Shown here in pieces: positions 1 through 5,501 of a DNA stretch of 15,760 nucleotides (the first letter of the stretch is position 1; every line of letters starts with the position of its first letter). Location: assembly GCA_039180865.1 (NCBI GenBank), contig JBCDCZ010000085.1, positions 1-15,760 on the forward strand. The letters are read 5' to 3'. The notes below the pieces were generated by a model. It saw nothing but the letters and a program-made list of their open reading frames with translations, had not been told where the DNA came from and made no database searches. The DNA comes from JBCDCU01 sp039180865. Its GTDB lineage: Bacteria; Pseudomonadota; Alphaproteobacteria; Rhizobiales; JACESI01. Both the position numbers and the translations under genes were made by a program.

Positions 1-127
1 CGAAAAATTCGCCCGTGCGGTTTGGCCCTGCCAGCGCCGTATCCGGATGCCTCAGTCGTATGGTCGGTGCCAGGCTCATAAAAGCCTTTGGGGACCTCTC
101 CTTAAGGGGTTAACCCATCCGATTAAG

Positions 128-201
128 GTTCGGATAGCTCATTGGTAGAGCACTAGACTTCTAATCTAGCGGTCGTGGGTTCGATTCCCACTCCAACACC
201 A
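128..201 (+). tRNA. tRNA-Arg (anticodon TCT) with anomalous acceptor stem
   Basis: The cloverleaf is readable by eye. TA at 135-136 is followed by D-stem GCTC (137-140) and GAGC (148-151). Anticodon stem CTAGA/TCTAG (153-157/165-169) encloses loop CTTCTAA with anticodon TCT at 160-162, reading AGA. The T arm is GTGGG-TTCGATT-CCCAC (175-191). The 3' end is TCCAAC, discriminator A198 and an encoded CCA at 199-201. The oddity is the acceptor stem. The 5' strand GTTCGGA (128-134) has seven bases but the 3' strand TCCAAC (192-197) only six, so C131 must bulge out; adding one G between C194 and A195 would restore a perfect 7-bp stem. This could be a functional variant, a decaying gene copy or a sequencing deletion. 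The tRNA identity is well supported; function is less certain. Confidence 0.75.
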
Positions 202-558
202 CCTGAACAGTGGTCAATCAACAACGGTTCGGATGCCGGGTTGCCGACGATGATGGTTGTGCGCAATTTCGCGCTGATTTTTGTCCGACGCCCTGATGTC
301 TTGCCGGTCCTCAGTGACAGTCCGGACTGACCCGGTCTCGAAAAGCGCGGTTTTCGAACGGTGCCGATCGAACCGGAATACGAAGGCTCCCTCCTCAGGA
401 TCCGCCGGCCCTCTTGCCGGCATCCGGATCGCATTTTTTGCCTTTGCCATTCCAGCAAGGGCGAATCCGCAACGCCTTTGGCAAACGTTGGCGGACAATT
501 CCACGCCAAGACGAAAGGAACAGCCGTGACATAGCCACGACGAAAAGGAGCAATGAAG
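202..558. other. Intergenic stretch without a convincing gene
   Basis: No reading frame here looks like protein: the short ones are rich in Arg, Ser and Pro and lack a ribosome binding site. It holds a perfect inverted repeat, TCGAAAA (338-344) and TTTTCGA (351-357) around GCGCGG, and a weaker GCCGG/CCGGC hairpin near 404-421. Neither is followed by a T-tract of terminator type. The last bases carry the ribosome binding site AAGGAG (545-550) of the slipin gene. The promoter of that gene probably lies here, but I see no convincing -35/-10 pair. Confidence 0.5.
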
Positions 559-1695
559 ATGATGATTTTGAACCCACTTATCGGACGCACGCGTGTGCGT
601 ATCAATGAAAACGAACGGGCCCTCCACCTTTGGAAAGGCCAGCTTGAGGGCGTATTGATGCCGGGTGAACATTGGCTTGCGAGCCGGAATGGTGCCTTGC
701 AGATCGAGCGTCATAGCTTGTCACGCCCGCGGTTCACGTCCGATTTCGAGAAGGCTCTCTTCGACAAGCTCCCGGACGTTGCGGCGAAACACTTCATGGT
801 CATCCGTACCGGTCTCACTGAAGTTGCGGTGATTGAGCGGGACGGGGCGGTTTATGAGGTTGTCGGACCGGACAGCAAACGGATTTTCTGGCGGGATGCC
901 GGGCCCTGGACATACGAAGTCTTCGACGTTGCCCAGGATCCAACCATGCGCCCGGATGTCTTGCGTCGGCTCGGTAATGGCCGGTCTATCGCGCTGGCCA
1001 ATGTGATCATAGTCGGTGACGGTGAAGCGGGGCTCCTGTTCTTTGAAGGGGCTTTCAAGCGTCTTCTTAAACCTGGTGTTCATGCCTTCTGGTCTCCGGG
1101 CCGGGTCATCCAGCACAAGCTGGTCGATTTGAAGCGCCAGTCTCTCGACGTCACAGGGCAGGAGATCCTGACCCGTGACCGAGTGACGCTTCGGGTCAAT
1201 ATTGGCGCTGAATACCAGGTTACGGACCCTGTAAAGGCGGTCACCGAAGTCAAAGATTTCAAGGATGCGCTCTATCGGGCGCTTCAGGTGGCTTTCCGCA
1301 AAATACTCGGTGCGAAAACGCTCGATCAGGTGCTTGAACAGAAAGTGGCTCTTGACGCTGATGTTCTGGCTGATGTGAAGGCCAAAATGGCTGCGATCGG
1401 CCTTGAGGTCAGCGACATCAACCTGAAGGATGTCATCCTGCCTGGCGACATGCGGGAAATCCTGAACCAGGTCGTTGCCGCAGAGAAAGAGGCAGAGGCC
1501 AACGTGATCCGTCGGCGTGAGGAAACGAATGCAACGCGTTCGCTTCTGAACACGGCGAAGGTTATGGCGGATAATCCCGTCATGCTGCGTTTGAAAGAAC
1601 TTGAAGCGCTGGAGACTGTTGCGAACCGGGTCGATACGATTACGGTTCACTCCGGTACGGATGGCCTTTTGAACGATCTTGTAAAACTGCGATAA
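559..1695 (+). CDS. Slipin / SPFH-domain (stomatin-prohibitin family) protein
   Basis: Slipins are band-7 proteins that form membrane-associated oligomers; the bacterial role is usually membrane organisation and is not defined for this form. The recognisable core runs from about residue 150 to 310, with VDLKRQSLDVTGQEILTRD followed by an alternating beta segment and TDPVKAV, then the helical part ending EKEAEANVIRRREETNATRS, typical of the SPFH coiled-coil start. No hydrophobic transmembrane segment is visible, unlike classical stomatins. The part before the core holds three similar beta-hairpin units (about residues 15-42, 80-113 and 149-180), each ending in a variant of P-G/D-x-x-x-F-W; only the third leads into the SPFH core. 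An ATG also exists at 553, but AAGGAG at 545-550 is 8 bases from the ATG at 559 and only 2 from 553, so 559 is preferred. It is monocistronic with its own terminator. Confidence 0.85.
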   Translation: MMILNPLIGRTRVRINENERALHLWKGQLEGVLMPGEHWLASRNGALQIERHSLSRPRFTSDFEKALFDKLPDVAAKHFMVIRTGLTEVAVIERDGAVYEVVGPDSKRIFWRDAGPWTYEVFDVAQDPTMRPDVLRRLGNGRSIALANVIIVGDGEAGLLFFEGAFKRLLKPGVHAFWSPGRVIQHKLVDLKRQSLDVTGQEILTRDRVTLRVNIGAEYQVTDPVKAVTEVKDFKDALYRALQVAFRKILGAKTLDQVLEQKVALDADVLADVKAKMAAIGLEVSDINLKDVILPGDMREILNQVVAAEKEAEANVIRRREETNATRSLLNTAKVMADNPVMLRLKELEALETVANRVDTITVHSGTDGLLNDLVKLR

Positions 1696-1699
1696 CAGG

Positions 1700-1736
1700 G
1701 AGCGCGGCGGGAAACTGCCGCGCTCTTTTCTTTTTT
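1700..1736 (+). terminator. Rho-independent terminator of the slipin gene
   Basis: A perfect 9-bp GC-rich stem, GAGCGCGGC (1700-1708) and GCCGCGCTC (1717-1725), is followed directly by a T-rich tract (TTTTCTTTTTT). It begins five bases after the slipin stop codon. Confidence 0.9.
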
Positions 1737-1746
1737 GGGGATTGAT

Positions 1747-1783
1747 AAGAAAAAAGCACCGGGAGATCCGATGCTCTTTCATT
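1747..1783 (-). terminator. Terminator of the first RGS-like gene, possibly bidirectional
   Basis: AGCA (1755-1758) and TGCT (1772-1775) pair, with an inner CGG/CCG stem around GAGAT. On the minus strand the hairpin is followed by a run of T (the plus-strand A run at 1750-1755), and on the plus strand by TTTCATTTTT. It lies about 37 bases past the minus-strand gene that stops at 1812. The 28 bases 1756-1783 are repeated exactly at 3041-3068, in the same position behind the second paralogue. Confidence 0.7.
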
Positions 1784-1811
1784 TTTCTGGCCTGTAGATA
1801 GCCGAGAGGAT

Positions 1812-2762
1812 TTACTCTCTCTCAAGGTCATCGAGGACCTGATAATGCAAGGTCATGTTTTTGATGTCTCTTGCGACCTGGTCAGCATTGTAATCCGTAG
1901 GGTCAGCAAGCGGTGGGAGATCGTTCAATCCGGTTTTCGGATCAGCAGAATGGAGGATGTCTTCCTGGATCGCCTTGAGATACTCCGGGTTGGTTTTGAT
2001 ACGGCCAACCGAGTCGACATTCATCATTTTCACGACCTCGGTGCGGCTTTTTCCGAGTGCGGAAATTAGGTCGCGTTTCGCGTCATGGACATCCTGATCG
2101 TTTCCATTGTCTTTCGCTTCCTGATAGTTCGCGAGTGCAAGCTTCGCCTCCTGGCGGGTTGCGTATGAAACATTCACTTCGAATTTGAGGCCGCTTTCAT
2201 TGGGGTTGGTGACATAATCCAGCATTGTCTTCTCAAGCTGATCGCTTGGAAATTCACTCAGACGCTCATTTGGAAAACTGTCTGGAGCTTTCATGAACTC
2301 GTTCATCGGCATGCTGCTGAACTTAGAAATGAAACATGTATTTTCGGGTGAGAACTCCTTCATTGTATGTTGGAGGAGCATCAATCGTGCTTTCGGCAGG
2401 TTGTCGATAACCTTGAGTGAGTTTTTGGCGTAGCTTTGAACAGTTTCTTTGAACTCAAGATTATTAATCAGTCCCTTGATTTCGCTGTCTGAGACCATTG
2501 AGGACCAACCGCCTGTACGGGTGGCTGTTGAAACATTGTCAGCTTTCCAGCTTTCGAATGTCTTCAGACCTTCATTGCCAAACTTCTGCGTCACAAATTC
2601 CTTGAGGCTCTCAAGCTGCTTTGATTGCGCGCTCGTTGCCTGACCGGTCATGTTCAGCCAGAGCGACTTGAGCGCACCGACTCCTTGCGGCGGGCCCTTG
2701 GCCTGTGCATCATTAACTTGGGGTTGGGTGTTGACCGCTCCGATCGCGCCGAGTTCAGCCAT
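1812..2762 (-). CDS. RGS-box-like protein, paralogue 1 (316 aa)
   Basis: Seen: a soluble protein with no signal peptide or membrane helix. Residues 1-23 are low-complexity; 24-86 contain the module GVGALKSLWLNMTGQATS, then QSKQL and FESWK; 282-316 form a short conserved tail. Residues about 122-268 match the order of conserved features in eukaryotic RGS boxes such as RGS4: KEFSPENTCF (E140, N141), FEVNVSYATR (N197, T202, R203), and VVKMMNVDSVGR followed by EYLKAI (M246, D250, S251, R254). In RGS4 the equivalents (E87, N88, N128, L159, D163, S164, R167) touch the G-alpha switch regions. An insertion of roughly 20 residues separates the first and second blocks. Inferred: an RGS-fold protein, either binding a bacterial GTPase or acting on a eukaryotic partner. 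The ribosome binding site GGAG is 7 bases before ATG. The homology was judged by eye, so the function stays open. Confidence 0.7.
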   Translation of the reverse strand: MAELGAIGAVNTQPQVNDAQAKGPPQGVGALKSLWLNMTGQATSAQSKQLESLKEFVTQKFGNEGLKTFESWKADNVSTATRTGGWSSMVSDSEIKGLINNLEFKETVQSYAKNSLKVIDNLPKARLMLLQHTMKEFSPENTCFISKFSSMPMNEFMKAPDSFPNERLSEFPSDQLEKTMLDYVTNPNESGLKFEVNVSYATRQEAKLALANYQEAKDNGNDQDVHDAKRDLISALGKSRTEVVKMMNVDSVGRIKTNPEYLKAIQEDILHSADPKTGLNDLPPLADPTDYNADQVARDIKNMTLHYQVLDDLERE

Positions 2763-2833
2763 TGTTGGTCTCCATGGTTTCCGCGGGAGTGGTGCGTTCC
2801 GCCGCGCATCTGTCCACCCGCTTCTAGATCGTC

Positions 2834-2862
2834 ATTGTTTGTTTGGACATAACCCGCGTCAA
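2834..2862 (-). promoter_or_regulatory. Candidate sigma-70-type promoter of RGS-like gene 1
   Basis: On the minus strand TTGACG (plus 2857-2862) is separated by exactly 17 bases from AACAAT (plus 2834-2839). The -35 is close to consensus and the -10 is a 4/6 match. The -10 lies 72 bases before the start codon. The same -10-like string (AACATT) lies at exactly 72 bases in gene 2, which supports the placement. Confidence 0.45.
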
Positions 2863-2872
2863 GTAAGCGGGC

Positions 2873-2888
2873 TGTCATGTAAGTGACA
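2873..2888. promoter_or_regulatory. Dyad operator upstream of RGS-like gene 1
   Basis: TGTCATGTAAGTGACA has arms TGTCA/TGACA around a 6-base spacer, followed by TATG. It sits 111 bases before the start of gene 1, and the corresponding dyad of gene 2 has the same distance. The TGTSA-N6-TSACA layout is that of CRP/FNR-family sites in general; the actual regulator is unknown. Confidence 0.55.
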
Positions 2889-3035
2889 TATGATGCCAAG
2901 AAGGAGACGTTTGTTTGTAGAGGTTTACCTCAATCCCGCGCGTATCAGCGCTTCTCTATCGGGAATATGACTATGATTGAGCGATGGACCACAGCGTTTT
3001 TCCTTTCCGAGAGCTTTTGGGGCGCACTAGAAGTA

Positions 3036-3064
3036 AAAGAGCACCGGGAGATCCGATGCTCTTT
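3036..3064 (-). terminator. Terminator of the second RGS-like gene
   Basis: AAAGAGCA (3036-3043) pairs with TGCTCTTT (3057-3064) over 8 bases, with an inner CGG/CCG and loop GAGAT. It lies 50 bases past the stop at 3114. Bases 3041-3068 are identical to 1756-1783, the terminator of paralogue 1. Confidence 0.7.
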
Positions 3065-3113
3065 CATTGCATTCGTTCATGACGTTGGCAGGGCGCGCTA
3101 TGCGCCAGCCCGA

Positions 3114-4070
3114 TTACTCATGCGCCAGCTCGTTCATGATTTGATTATGAAGCATCTGGTCTTTCAAGCTCTTCGCGATGCTATCCATAGAATAGTCCGT
3201 TGGATCGCCAAGCGGTGGAAGGTTGCCGGCGCCCTGAAGATCATCAGCATTCTGTAGGTCCATTTGAATGGCCTCGAGATATTCCGGATCTTTGATTGCG
3301 CGGGTCAATGAATCGCTTTTCATCAGTTTAACAATGTCGGTGCGGCATTGTCCAAGTGCGGAAATCATATCGCGTTTTGCTTCCGTAAGCTGCTGGTCGT
3401 CTCCATTGCTTTTGGCTTCCTGGTAGTTCGCCAGGGCTTGCTTCGCGAACATGCGGGTTTCGTAGGAAACGTTCACTTCAAACTTCACGTTCTGGTCGGG
3501 GTTCGTCACATAGTCGAGCATCGTCTTTTCGAGCTGATCCATTGGAAACTCATTCAGACGATTGTCCGGAAAGTTATCCGGCGCTTTCTGGAACTCTGTC
3601 ATGGGTATGTTGTTAAATTTGGCCACGAAGCATGTGTTCTCTATCGCAAATTCTTTCGCCGTGTGTTTCAGCAGAGCCAATCGTGCCGTTGGCATGCTGT
3701 CAGTTATCGTGATCGGGTCTTTGCCCAAGTTGTTGACAGTTACAGAGAACTCTTTTTCGTACTTGATCGTGTCGATCAGAGTCTTGATGTCGCTGTCGGA
3801 TGCCATTGAGGACCAACCACCCGTCTTTGTGGCAGTGCTGACGTTGCTGGCTTTCCAGCTTTCAAATGTCTTCAAACCTTTATCGCCGAACTTGTCGCTG
3901 ACGTAATCCTTCAGGCTTTCAAGCTGCTTGGATTGCTCGCTGGTTGCCTGGCCTGTCATGTTGAGCCAAAGCGATTTGAGGCCGCCGACCCCTTGGGGCG
4001 GGCCCTTCTGCTGATTGTCGTTGATTTGGGGCTGGGGGGTTACCGTTCCGACTGCGCCGAGTTCAGACAT
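3114..4070 (-). CDS. RGS-box-like protein, paralogue 2 (318 aa)
   Basis: This is the closest relative of paralogue 1: the N-terminal module is nearly the same (KSLWLNMTGQATSEQSKQL, then KTFESWK) and the C-terminal tail repeats LPPLGDPTDY. The RGS-like signature is fully kept: KEFAIENTCF (E144, N145), FEVNVSYETR (N200, T205, R206) and IVKLMKSDSLTR followed by EYLEAIQ (L249, D253, S254, R257). Here even the leucine matches the RGS4 position L159. Between residues 100 and 125 there is a small insertion relative to paralogue 1. No signal peptide or membrane segment is visible. The start ATG has GGAG 7 bases upstream. No G-alpha-like or other GTPase gene lies in the window, so the partner is unknown. 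Alternative: an unrelated all-helical protein converging on these motifs. Confidence 0.7.
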   Translation of the reverse strand: MSELGAVGTVTPQPQINDNQQKGPPQGVGGLKSLWLNMTGQATSEQSKQLESLKDYVSDKFGDKGLKTFESWKASNVSTATKTGGWSSMASDSDIKTLIDTIKYEKEFSVTVNNLGKDPITITDSMPTARLALLKHTAKEFAIENTCFVAKFNNIPMTEFQKAPDNFPDNRLNEFPMDQLEKTMLDYVTNPDQNVKFEVNVSYETRMFAKQALANYQEAKSNGDDQQLTEAKRDMISALGQCRTDIVKLMKSDSLTRAIKDPEYLEAIQMDLQNADDLQGAGNLPPLGDPTDYSMDSIAKSLKDQMLHNQIMNELAHE

Positions 4071-4141
4071 TATCGTGCTCCATGAATTTTACCGGGACGG
4101 CGCGTTACCTCGCGCGTATTCGTTGCCCCGTTTGTTGCGCC

Positions 4142-4170
4142 AATGTTTGCCTGAAGGTAACGCAGGCCGA
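4142..4170 (-). promoter_or_regulatory. Weak promoter-like site of RGS-like gene 2
   Basis: By position it equals the promoter of gene 1: AACATT on the minus strand (plus 4142-4147) lies 72 bases before the start, and GTTA at the equivalent spacer position is shared. The -35 position (4165-4170) reads TCGGCC, a poor match, so this promoter may depend on an activator at the dyad at 4181-4196. A run of nine T at 4208-4216 (A on the coding strand) lies just upstream of that dyad and could act as an UP-like element. Confidence 0.3.
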
Positions 4171-4180
4171 AAAGGCGAAG

Positions 4181-4196
4181 TGTCATGAACATGACA
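4181..4196. promoter_or_regulatory. Perfect dyad operator upstream of RGS-like gene 2
   Basis: TGTCATGAACATGACA has 7-base arms TGTCATG/CATGACA around AA and is followed by TATG, as in the gene 1 site. It lies 111 bases before the start codon of gene 2. Confidence 0.6.
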
Positions 4197-4263
4197 TATG
4201 GGATCAGTTTTTTTTTAAGAGACCGGTCAGCCGCGGATTTTCATGGAGCTCGATACCCGCCTT

Positions 4264-4287
4264 GGCGCGGCGGATAACCGCCACGCC
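4264..4287 (-). terminator. GC-rich hairpin behind RGS-like gene 3
   Basis: GGCG-C-GGCGG (4264-4273) pairs with CCGCC-A-CGCC (4278-4287) around ATAA, with one mismatch. It lies about 18 bases past the stop at 4305. No T-tract follows on the minus strand, so its role as an intrinsic terminator is uncertain. Confidence 0.35.
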
Positions 4288-4304
4288 GTCTCGTTGTTTG
4301 GGTG

Positions 4305-5276
4305 CTAGATCAGGCCGCCATCGCGCAGGGCGTCTTTCAGAACATGGTACCGGCTGAGGTCCTCGATACCCTGATCAATTTGGTTGACATCAAGTGTGGT
4401 CGGGTCGCCGAATGCAGGAACATTGCCGATGTTATCCGGATCACCGAAGTTGCGGAGATCCTGATCGATTGCCTCAAAGAAGAGCGGGCCCTGAACCGGA
4501 TCACTCCTGAGGCGATGCAACGTATCCGAGTTGACCAAATTCTTGATCTCAATGCGGCAGTCATCAAGAGCGTCAATGAGGTTGCGTTTGGCGGCGTTGA
4601 TTTGCGCCTGATTGCCACCGGCCAAAGCCTGGTCGAAAGCGTCATAAGCCAATTGTGCGTCATGACGGGTATCGTATGGCAAATTGAGTGCGAAGGCGGG
4701 ATCATTGCCGTTTGCCGTAGAAACATAATCCATCATCATTTGCCTTAGGGTGTTGTCCGGGAACTCATTCAAACGGGCATCCGGGAAATTGCCTGGTGCG
4801 GCCTGGAATTCCTGCAAAGGCATCGAATTGAATTTCGAAAGGAAGGTGACGTTTTGCTCACTGAATTCGCTCATCACGTGCTTCAAAAGGATCAACCGTG
4901 CCTTCGGCATACTGCTCACAATGTCTACACTCGATTGAGACAACTCCTGGACGCGCTCATTGGTTTCCAAGTCGCTGATCAATCCTCTGATCTCGCTGGT
5001 TGAGAGAACCGTCGACCAATGCCCACCGTCCCTCGAAGCGGTCTTCACATGGTCTGCCTGCCAGTTGTCCAGGAATTTCAAGCCTTCATAGCCGAACCGA
5101 TTGTCGACATAATCCCGCAAGGAAGAGAGCTGTTTCGACTGGGTGCTGGTTGCCTGCCCGGTCATGTTCAACCAAACCGATTTCAGTGTGCCGACACCCT
5201 TCGGAGGGGTTGCGGGTGCGGTGTCAGCGGTTTGTACCTGGCGTGCTGCGCTAGTGATCGATGCGATTTCAGACAT
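4305..5276 (-). CDS. RGS-box-like protein, paralogue 3, divergent (323 aa)
   Basis: The N-terminal module is recognisable (GVGTLKSVWLNMTGQATS, then QSKQL and GYEGLKFLDNW), but the rest has diverged. RGS-like blocks: SEFSEQNVTF (Q141, N142), ALNLPYDTR (N198, T203, R204), and IKNLVNSDTLHR (L247, D251, T252, R255). Compared with paralogues 1 and 2, the acidic E before N is Q and the S after D is T; both are mild changes. The block NLPYDTR resembles the NLDxxTR of eukaryotic RGS boxes. The conserved tyrosine-leucine after the last helix is replaced by an insertion (about residues 258-266). A TTG at 5282 is in frame, but ATG at 5276 has GGAG 7 bases upstream exactly as in the paralogues and gives the same MSE start, so it is chosen. 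No signal peptide is seen. Confidence 0.68.
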   Translation of the reverse strand: MSEIASITSAARQVQTADTAPATPPKGVGTLKSVWLNMTGQATSTQSKQLSSLRDYVDNRFGYEGLKFLDNWQADHVKTASRDGGHWSTVLSTSEIRGLISDLETNERVQELSQSSVDIVSSMPKARLILLKHVMSEFSEQNVTFLSKFNSMPLQEFQAAPGNFPDARLNEFPDNTLRQMMMDYVSTANGNDPAFALNLPYDTRHDAQLAYDAFDQALAGGNQAQINAAKRNLIDALDDCRIEIKNLVNSDTLHRLRSDPVQGPLFFEAIDQDLRNFGDPDNIGNVPAFGDPTTLDVNQIDQGIEDLSRYHVLKDALRDGGLI

Positions 5277-5368
5277 TTTCAATCTCCATTCTTGTGCGGC
5301 GGTGAGCGGCCTCTGGTGAGACAGCAGCGGCGTTGGAATGGAGAATGCTTGTTGGGGGCGATCCTGTC

Positions 5369-5384
5369 TGTGAACGCGTTCACA
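5369..5384. promoter_or_regulatory. Perfect dyad operator upstream of RGS-like gene 3
   Basis: TGTGAACGCGTTCACA is a perfect 16-bp palindrome with TGTGA-N6-TCACA layout, the classical CRP half-sites. It lies 93 bases before the ATG at 5276. Its arms differ from the gene 1 and 2 sites in one base (TGTGA instead of TGTCA), so it may bind the same or a related regulator. Confidence 0.5.
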
Positions 5385-5501
5385 TGCTCGGCCGGAAGAA
5401 GCGTTCTGGGAGAGCCAAACAGCGTTTGGGTTCTGGTCGAGCCCTAGAAGGTGAGCGATCAGGGAATGGCGTTGGAATTTTCCTCGCCAGCCGGTTTCGC
5501 T

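Larger units (their letters stand above)
2763..3113. other. Regulatory spacer between RGS-like genes 1 and 2
   Basis: About 350 bases without a gene. It holds, reading leftward for the minus-strand gene 1, a 16-bp dyad, a promoter and a leader of about 65 bases with GGAG before the start. To the right lies the terminator of gene 2 (3036-3064). The remainder (about 2893-3035) shows no reading frame or RNA that I can recognise; GAGGTTTACCTC at about 2919-2930 is a small imperfect dyad. Confidence 0.6.
1812..5276 (-). repeat. Tandem array of three paralogous RGS-like genes
   Basis: Three minus-strand genes (1812-2762, 3114-4070, 4305-5276) encode homologous proteins of 316, 318 and 323 residues. 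They share an N-terminal block (residues about 24-86), the RGS-like region (about 120-270) and a C-terminal block with a P-x-x-x-DPT core. The first two are clearly closer to each other. Each gene has its own GGAG-N7-ATG start and its own upstream dyad, so this is a set of independent transcription units produced by duplication, not an operon. No transposase or long flanking direct repeat accompanies the duplication. Confidence 0.85.

Noticed and set aside
72..89. AGGCT/AGCCT hairpin with TTT near the left edge as a terminator
   Set aside because: The stem is only 5 bp with a very short T run, and no gene upstream is visible to support it.
127..234. GGTTCGGAT direct repeat (127-135 and 226-234) as a possible attachment site of an element in the tRNA gene
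   Set aside because: It is only 9 bases long, lies at the 5' end of the tRNA rather than the 3' end, and no integrase or cargo lies between.
281..529. Short plus-strand open frames upstream of the slipin gene
   Set aside because: No ribosome binding site, atypical composition and overlap with inverted repeats.
721..1782. Long open frame on the minus strand opposite the slipin gene (353 codons)
   Set aside because: It is fully antisense to a recognisable SPFH protein, runs through the terminator and has an Arg/Phe-rich composition typical of a shadow frame.
3348..3809. Plus-strand open frame of 153 codons opposite RGS-like gene 2
   Set aside because: The minus-strand frame is conserved in three paralogues; the plus frame is not and lacks a ribosome binding site.
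1812..5276. The three-gene array as a prophage, toxin-antitoxin or insertion element
   Set aside because: No phage, toxin or transposase signature, no terminal inverted repeats, and the genes are full-length paralogues with separate control regions.
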